From Chlorobiaceae bacterium (GTDB lineage Bacteria; Bacteroidota; Chlorobiia; Chlorobiales; Chlorobiaceae), in NCBI GenBank assembly GCA_013334435.1, contig JAAXXP010000005.1, forward strand, positions 1-35,465: 35,465 nucleotides of DNA, read 5' to 3'. Both the position numbers and the translations under genes were made by a program. The notes beneath the pieces are model-generated. The model was not told the DNA's origin. It made no database searches and worked only from the letters and a program-made list of their open reading frames with translations. Of the stretch, positions 34,948-35,465 are shown one piece after another (position 1 is the stretch's first letter; each line of letters starts with the position of its first letter).

Positions 34948-35465
34948 ATGCCAGAAAGCGGTAACTCTTCCGGTCACGATGCCCGCCCGTCCTGGTTTGC
35001 GGAATGGTTCAATCATCCGCTCTACCTCAGGGTCTACAGTCATCGCGATACAGGGGAGGCAGCCCGCTGCATCCGAACCATCATCGATCGCACACAGCCC
35101 GCAAACCGGCAGCCATCTTCGGTCAGCGTGCTGGATATCGCCTGCGGCGCAGGCCGCCATGCGCTTGAACTCGCCCGGCTCGGCTACTGCGTGACCGGCA
35201 ACGATCTCTCTCCCTTTCTGCTCGATACCGCACGCAGGGAGGCCCTTGCCTGCAGCATCGAACTTGTACTGAGCTGCTGCGACATGCGTATGTTTCCCGA
35301 AAAGGATCGTTTCGACCTGGTTGTGCAGCTCTTTACCAGTTTCGGATATTTCGAATCGGAAGAGGACGACCGCAGGGTGCTTGCAAATGCTTTCCGGGCA
35401 CTCAACAGCGGCGGATGGTATGTGCTCGATCTCATCAATCCTCAGCATCTGAAGCGGAATCTCGT
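34948..35465 (+). CDS. Class I SAM-dependent methyltransferase, 3' end cut by window edge
   Basis: The first 172 codons of a Rossmann-fold methyltransferase. The SAM-binding motif I is VLDIACGAGRHALELAR, then motif II with the acidic residue in VTGNDLSPFLLDTAR. Motif III is around CCDMRMFP and motif IV is FDLVVQLFTSFGYF. The N-terminus (WFAEWFNHPLYLRVYSHRD) is typical of a common group of small methyltransferases with unknown substrate. The ATG at 34948 is the first in-frame start after the preceding terminator. The end lies beyond the right edge, so the C-terminal substrate region is not visible. Confidence 0.88.
   Translation, partial: MPESGNSSGHDARPSWFAEWFNHPLYLRVYSHRDTGEAARCIRTIIDRTQPANRQPSSVSVLDIACGAGRHALELARLGYCVTGNDLSPFLLDTARREALACSIELVLSCCDMRMFPEKDRFDLVVQLFTSFGYFESEEDDRRVLANAFRALNSGGWYVLDLINPQHLKRNL

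Noticed and set aside
1-35465. Mobile elements, CRISPR arrays, tRNA or rRNA genes
   Set aside because: No terminal inverted repeats, transposase or integrase motifs, regularly spaced repeats or cloverleaf-like gaps were seen; nearly all sequence is explained by housekeeping genes.

Overview
The window reads as chromosomal core sequence of a green sulfur bacterium (Chlorobiaceae, Chlorobium/Pelodictyon/Chlorobaculum type). The main evidence is a two-gene ATP-citrate lyase (aclB then aclA), the citrate-cleaving enzyme of the reductive TCA cycle, whose proteins read like the Chlorobium enzymes. A moderately GC-rich, tightly packed genome with many 4-base start/stop overlaps fits this. The placement rests on recognised protein families, not on a database search. 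I see no rRNA, tRNA, CRISPR array, insertion sequence, prophage or other transferred element.

Layout, left half. The minus strand carries aclB-aclA (aclA runs off the left edge). Divergent from it is lgt (lipoprotein diacylglyceryl transferase), which collides tail to tail with a fetA-fetB type ABC exporter pair. A large HerA/DUF87-type ATPase, a TMEM165/GDT1 cation transporter, a lipocalin, a GNAT acetyltransferase and a 56-residue rubredoxin follow. The rubredoxin is easy to miss because it is short and starts with GTG. Next is a minus-strand operon of four closely packed genes: a PstS-like lipoprotein, a membrane diguanylate cyclase, and two LolC/LolE-type permeases.

Middle. A complete seven-gene arginine operon, argC-J-B-F-R-G-H, runs from about 15.3 to 22.8 kb. 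It takes N-acetylglutamate to arginine except for the argD aminotransferase step, uses argJ to recycle the acetyl group, and encodes its own repressor ArgR. Two adjacent near-perfect ARG boxes precede argC, so the sequence itself suggests autoregulation. The operon ends at a long bidirectional hairpin shared with a convergent Prc/Ctp protease gene.

Right half. Class II fructose-bisphosphate aldolase with a clear terminator, an M20 amidohydrolase, and a LexA/CI-like S24 repressor are followed by a minus-strand operon fthC-ppk-rpiB-CBS protein. The plus strand then carries a fumarylacetoacetase-family hydrolase, pyrC, a 64-residue basic protein of unknown function with its own promoter and terminator, and the start of a SAM-dependent methyltransferase cut by the right edge.

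Most of the window is ordinary housekeeping. The least explained parts are the PstS-like/diguanylate cyclase/permease operon, the large ATPase, the small basic protein and the S24 regulator. I found no convincing evidence of a wholly new system. The longest stretch without a gene is 14994-15329, which holds the arg control region.
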